DNA of 64,000 nt from Lepisosteus oculatus. Taxonomy: Eukaryota; Chordata; Actinopteri; Semionotiformes; Lepisosteidae. The translations under genes and the position numbers were made by a program. A model generated the notes under the pieces. It was not told the DNA's origin and did not search any database. It saw only the letters and a list, made by a program, of their open reading frames with translations. The number at the start of each line of letters is the position of its first letter. Position 1 is the first letter of the stretch. Of this stretch, positions 59,099 through 64,000 are shown one piece after another. The stretch spans positions 3,606,001-3,670,000 of the forward strand of contig NC_090723.1 of the NCBI RefSeq assembly GCF_040954835.1, read 5' to 3'.

Positions 59099-62000
59099 TC
59101 ACTCCTCCTCCGAGCTGCAGTGCTTCAGGTACTCCAGCAGGAGGAGCTCCGCCTCCCCGCGCTGGGCCATGCGACTGGCCTTGCCCTGGTACCGCCCGCG
59201 CTTGCCGGCCCCCTTCCCGTCCAACGTCTCCGCCACCCTGCGCGACAGAAGGAGCAAGCGCTGTCGCCTTCACTTTGAAGAGCTGGATCTATCCCACCGG
59301 TCTAGTCTTTTTATCCAAGTCAGGGTCGCGGGGGAGCTAGTGCCTATCCCAGCAAGCACTGGGCACAAGGCAGGGTGCACCCTGGACAGGATACCAGTCC
59401 ATCACAGGGCACACACTCACATGCACACCAGGGCCAATTTTCCCATTACCCTACCAGCATCATTGGACTGTAGGAGGAAACTCCATGCTGACTGCACCCC
59501 AGCAAAGGAGCCCAGGGCCCTAGTACTGCCAGGCAGCAATGGCAACCACTGACTTATAATTGATAAGTTGCACTTCCTTGCACTTCATTTATTAGTGCTT
59601 TTTCAACACAAAGGACTTTACATATAGGAGACACTATCTACCACAGTTCACACAGCTCAGAGTAATAGCCAAGTCCAGAAAATAATAACTCAAACAAGCT
59701 ACCACAGTCATGCTGTTGAAGCCACTGCCCAGGTTTCTTTCAAGAAACCACAGCTGGATGACATCTTTGGATCAATTAGTTACCAGTTAGTAGATGGGCA
59801 AAAATGACTTCCTCTCATTCGTAATGGTTCTCGTGTTCTTATTTGAACAACAGTACAGAACTCTGTAAAATAAACCTGTCTGGTTCGGTCATTTTCCAAA
59901 ACATCTGGAGAGGCTTCAACAGCCACGAATCCCGGGCCGCAGAGTGCAGTCCAGTCCCGGCCGGATGCCTCACCTGGGTCCCAGCGAGTCCACGGTTTCC
60001 GCCGGGCCGGCCAGCAGGAACAGCCCTGCTCCCTTTTCCTCCCCCACAGTCAGGAACAGCAGCGTATCCTGTAGGGAAACCGGGAGCAGGGCCGATGAGA
60101 TTGATCCTGCAGAGCGGCTGCATCTGCAGGCTTGTGTTCCACTTCTGCGTTTAAAGACTCCATAGACACAATAATCCTCTTCGTCTTAGCGGTTCCCAAG
60201 GCGTTAGTCACCTATAAATGCTGCATAACTCTCCAGGAGCAAGAGTGAGGACAATCAGACCAAGGCAGCGTCTACAGCTCAGCTTCCTGTTGACTCCCCA
60301 CACCTGAGCTGTAGGCTCAATTTCCCAGGATACCGGGATTTCAGCATTTATGAAACTCTGAAACTCTCAGCATAACTCCTGTTCAAGAGCAATTCATGTT
60401 TTTCCCCAGTGAACTCTGTAAAACGCTGGACACTGGCCATCATGGTGTCCAAGCTGCCGAGAGCAGGGATGATCAGCAGCTCAGAGGAGAGGCCAAGTAA
60501 AGAGCCACCAACCGTGTTCTGGAGGAGATTTTTGTGATTTTGCATAATTTTAAAGGGGTGTCACACAATCAGAAGTAAGTTCCAAAAACTAGAAGCCAAA
60601 CCCACAGATTCCTGAAGTCTAAATATACAGTACTACCTCTACTTTTATAGAATCGGCATCCTCAAAAAACAGTTAATTAGATGACAAAGATACTGAAAAA
60701 GCACTATCCTGTCTCTTTCTACAACTTAATACTATCCTTAATACTTGATACTACAGTATGTAATATTTGACACCTGAAGAAGGCTCTACAGCTGAAACAT
60801 TGTCTTTTCTTCTCTTTTCAGCACGGAATAAACCTTTACATGTTCCTTTGCAACTTAATACTATTATGTACTTCCCCTCCAATGCATTAAACATTTGATT
60901 CAAATTCATGCAGCATCATTCATGCAGATAATATTTTGTTTTTATTTATATAAATTAAATTGATTAAGCTACAATCTCACAGTCTAGGCAGATTTGTGTG
61001 TGGCAGGTCTTATCTGGTTAAATACTCATTAGTACAAATATTAAGGAGACACTAATTAATACAGGAATGTTAAAATAACATCTTACTTCAGTGCCAATTT
61101 CATTTGCGATGATGTTCATGAACTCGTTGTCTCCATCCTTCCTAGACAGAAAGACAAAAAAGTAAATTCAAGAACTATTTGTATATCACAAGAGAAAAGA
61201 AAATCTTATTTTTTGTGCACAGAATTAAGGTACTTAATGAACATGCTCTTTATTAAACCTGAAGACAAAATTATTTTGCTTTTAGTCTTTTAAATATTTT
61301 GAGACATCTTCCCCGAAGAACCGCTGCCTTTTTCATAGTGATGACTTCGGAAGCCTATCGCCATCTGATACAATGGATGAGATTCTCAATCAGCTACTAA
61401 CTTCCAAATGGGCGAGACGGACAGGAGAGTCTTCTCTGTGTTTGCACCCGTTCTAACATTCTTCAAAGAAAAGCAGAGTCAAGCCCTCCCTGGGACACTG
61501 GACCCAGTGCTCGTGGGAAGCACAGGCTCTGCTACCCTCTACTGTCCCCCAGTGGGTCCTTTCAGTACTGCAGTTTGATCAGCATTTGCACATGGTGGCG
61601 CAGTGGTCAGCATTGCTGCCTTTCAGCTTTGGGGCCCCGGGTTCAAGGTTGGGCCCGAGGTGCTCCCTGTGTGTTTCTATGTTCTACCCATTTTCACATG
61701 GGTTTTCTCCAGGTGCTCTGGTTTCCTCCCACAGGCCAAAGAAATGCTGGTATCTGGGAACACTGGCCCTGGAGAGAGAGTGTGCGTGATGGGGACAGGT
61801 GTCCTGCCCAGTGTGTACCTGGCCATGGGTGCACCATTGCTCGCCAAGACGCCAGCTCCCCCGCAACCCTGAACTGGATGAAGCGGACAGAAAAGGGATT
61901 GAGGAATGGAGAAGGAAGAGTTTTTGGGGTGCTGCTCTGGAAAGAGATGGCTTCGACCAAGTCGGCGTGACTCTCCCAGCAGGAAACGGCACATCTCGCT

Positions 62001-63077
62001 CTTCCCAAAAGGAAGCTTCCCTTTATTCCCATTATTCCAACATGATGTATAACAGACACAGTACGGAGGCACTAACTAGTCAACAGCACACCCACTTTAC
62101 AAATGCTGAGATACAAAAATGAATCCCCTGAAGACTAATCCATTTTGTATTTTTGCAGACCACAAAAAATCCTCAAGCAAACAGACTGATGGTAAATGGT
62201 TTTCTACAAAAAAGAAAAGGCTGATGACATACAAATGTGAGGATATGGACTTATAAAGGCCTCTGAAGACACACTGTGCAAAACCTCTTTTTCTTCCACA
62301 GATGGGTTTAAGTATCTGTGCAGCAGGGGATTTTCATTACCTGTGCAAACAGAACAGTTTGCCTCTGTTCGGGTTGCTCTTGAAGTTCTGGGCAGTGAGG
62401 ACAGCCAGGTCCCGTAACAGATTAAGGTTGTTCTTTGATAAAAGCCAAAAAGAAAATATAATGTTAAATAATTGGAAAAACAGAAAGCAAAAGTGGGCTG
62501 GGCAGAGACTTCCCTAGGATCCAATTGACACAGTCTCATACTTGCTTTGCAGACTTTAATGCCATCAATATGTTAAACCATTAATTAATGCAAGATGCTG
62601 AGTAGAATTCCATCAGGTTAGTGCAAAAAAATAAATCTATTCTATACAAAAACATTTGTGTCTGCACTACAACAGCGCACAGTTAGTAACCAGCTAGTAA
62701 CCAGATGTCAGTCACACGAGTAACCAGCTTCCAGCTTGTGATCAAAGATCAGCACCAGAATGAGCTGGATGATCCCCACACACTCTTGGGTCATTTAACT
62801 AAATGCCCCTTTGGATGAAACACAGGCCTCCTTCCATCTGTAACTTCTTTGAGAAATTCTCTCTGTCTGCTTAAACCCTACTTGAACCCTGTATTTCCTA
62901 TGTTGAATCTTTTAACTATTCAGTCCGTTGTTTTTCTCTTCTGATAAAATGGCTGGAGAGGAGCAAACTCAGTGAGGACGCAGGGAAACGAAGGCGCACA
63001 ACTGACTTACTTTCTGCAGCAGCTTGACGGACTTCTGCAGCTTGTCGACTGCTTCAACGTGCTCCTCTGCGCCCGTT
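59099..63077 (-). CDS. aarsd1: Alanyl-tRNA editing protein AARSD1, C-terminal exons (partial)
   Basis: AARSD1 is a free-standing editing enzyme that clears serine wrongly attached to tRNA-Ala. Five minus-strand exons are seen: 63077-63011 (GAEEHVEAVDKLQKSVKLLQK), 62432-62341 (NNLNLLRDLAVLTAQ), 61141-61087 (KDGDNEFMNIIANEIGTE), 60068-59974 (DTLLFLTVGEEKGAGLFLLA) and 59237-59099 (VAETLDGKGAGKRGRYQGKA ... SSEEE stop). All borders are AG/GT and phases agree. The order matches human residues from about 270 to the C-terminus (GAEDHVEAVKKLQ, NNLNLLRDLA, SEFMNIIANEIGSE, GKGAGKKGRFQGKA). The visible part is the helical linker and DHHA1-like end. The catalytic, zinc-binding N-terminal half lies beyond the right edge; no further exon is evident at 63080-64000. 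Confidence 0.93.
59295..59530 (-). repeat. L2-tailed SINE copy
   Basis: In reverse orientation: AGGGTCGCGGGGGAGCTAGT, CCAGCAAGCACTGGGCACAA, CAGGGTGCACCCTGGACAGG, CAGTCCATCACAGGGCACAC. It sits in the last AARSD1 intron, about 60 bp from the final exon. Confidence 0.8.
60771..60855 (+). mobile_element. Penelope-like end fragment, single orientation
   Basis: CACCTGAAGA, AGGCTCTACAGCT, GAAACATTGTC and TTTTCAGCACGGAATAAACC follow the order seen in the right arms at 22820 and 55995. Only one orientation is present here. It lies in an AARSD1 intron. It carries a hammerhead-like core with GTC at 60802-60804. Confidence 0.6.
61585..61895 (+). repeat. tRNA-headed, L2-tailed SINE, near full length
   Basis: TGGTGGCGCAGTGGTCAGC (A-box-like), CCGGGTTCAAGGTTGGGC (B-box-like), TTTTCTCCAGGTGCTCTGG, CCCACAGGCCAAAGAAATGC, then CACCATTGCTCGCC, CCCTGAACTGGATGAAGCGG and GGAATGGAGAAGGAAG in the tail. 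It is the most complete copy of this family here and lies in an AARSD1 intron. Confidence 0.8.
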
Positions 63078-64000
63078 CTGAAAGAAACGGCCTTGAGTGA
63101 GTGGACCTGACGAGGAAGATGGGGGCAATGACTCTGGGGATTGCTAGGTACCTGTATTCACAAAATACACGCACAACACACAAGCAGACCACATGCTGAC
63201 ATGGATAAAATTAACCCGCAAAACAAGACTGTCTTAGCAGAAGCATCTGGGGAGTTTTTTTACTCATCAAGACCACAGAATTACGGCAAATAAACTTTGT
63301 CAGGCAAAACAGTGTTCTGCTTTTCGATTGCTCAGATCACAAATTAATGACAAATACATTTTAAACAGCATTTGTTTCTGTACACTGATGAACCCATTGT
63401 TTCTTCTCAACCTGTGTCTTGAGGATGTGGAAGCATGCATGATCACAACCATTGCCAGTAATCCCTTATAAAATGCTTGGTGGTCCCTAGTGTCTCAACC
63501 AATTAGCATCCGTTCTGAAAGTCAGCTGAGGCCTATAATCCAGACATCACTGGTTTGAGCCCAGGCTATACCATAAGCAACTATAAACTGTAATCAAAAT
63601 TCATCAAGTAACAGAGAGTAATTGGCCGCATGCTGCTGGTGTTAGATGGTTTCAAGTTTGTCAGCGTGTCCTTGTTCAATGTAAAACCCAAGACTTGATG
63701 CCCAACCCTCATCAAGTTGCTCTTCCAATTATACAGGCATATCCCACAGTGCCCTACATGGTGAACGGTTCTGCAAAGAGTGCTTTTTCTGGAAGAAAGC
63801 TTCAACTGAGTTCTCCCTCCCATGCTGGTACAGGGTTAGAGACGTGAACCCTACTGATTAACGAGTGGTAAATCCAAACTGAGAAAAAAATCACTACCAA
63901 TTTCTTTTTCAAATGGAAAGGCCTCACTCCAGACAGCTCCTTTACTGGACGAACAGGACCAGAGTACATGCTCTTACTTGGTAACTGAACGCTTACTTGA

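Noticed and set aside
63080-64000. Search for earlier AARSD1 exons
   Set aside because: No frame resembling KKNRTNLIFL or the CCGTH motif was found. They are probably right of the window.
1-64000. CRISPR arrays, bacterial operons or a complete virus-like element
   Set aside because: None seen. The only multi-unit spaced repeat is the minisatellite at 41490-41690, and no capsid, envelope or integrase-like frame was recognised.

Overview
The window is vertebrate genomic DNA: multi-exon genes with GT-AG introns, CpG-rich promoters, and a background of SINE, LINE and Penelope-like repeats. The repeats (tRNA-headed SINEs with an L2-like tail, 5S-headed SINEs, Penelope-type inverted pairs), compact introns and protein sequences fit a ray-finned fish. 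A non-teleost such as a gar or bowfin is a guess from repeat style, not a proof.

Left to right: the 5' part of NBR1 (minus strand, running off the left edge); PSME3, complete with 11 coding exons (plus, 8169-15724); one membrane copper amine oxidase of the AOC2/AOC3 type, complete with 4 coding exons (plus, 23584-28645); three glucose-6-phosphatase catalytic subunit genes, here called C (minus, 37732-40960), A (plus, 44250-47534) and B (plus, 52192-55143), each with the family's five coding exons; and the 3' part of AARSD1 (minus, 59099-63077, running off the right edge). The order PSME3 - AOC - G6PC - AARSD1 matches human 17q21. NBR1 takes the place BECN1 holds next to human PSME3, and the single human G6PC1 is replaced by three copies.

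The G6PC cluster is the most interesting part. A and B are direct repeats; C is inverted and head-to-head with A. A and B are nearly identical in exons 1, 2, 4 and 5 but clearly different in exon 3 and most intron sequence. C is divergent in exons 1-4, yet the first ~276 bp of its exon 5 is almost identical to A. This pattern points to repeated, patchy gene conversion, including between inverted copies. C also lacks the dilysine ER-retrieval tail and the luminal N-glycosylation sequon of A and B, and it has a different promoter layout.

The rest is intronic and intergenic sequence with repeats. Two Penelope-like insertions are near-perfect palindromes with 13-15 bp target-site duplications and carry a hammerhead-ribozyme-like core. 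There are also about ten L2-tailed SINE copies, several 5S-type SINE copies, a 50-bp minisatellite upstream of G6PC C, and an unexplained 189-bp duplication upstream of PSME3. No toxin gene, CRISPR array or bacterial feature was seen.
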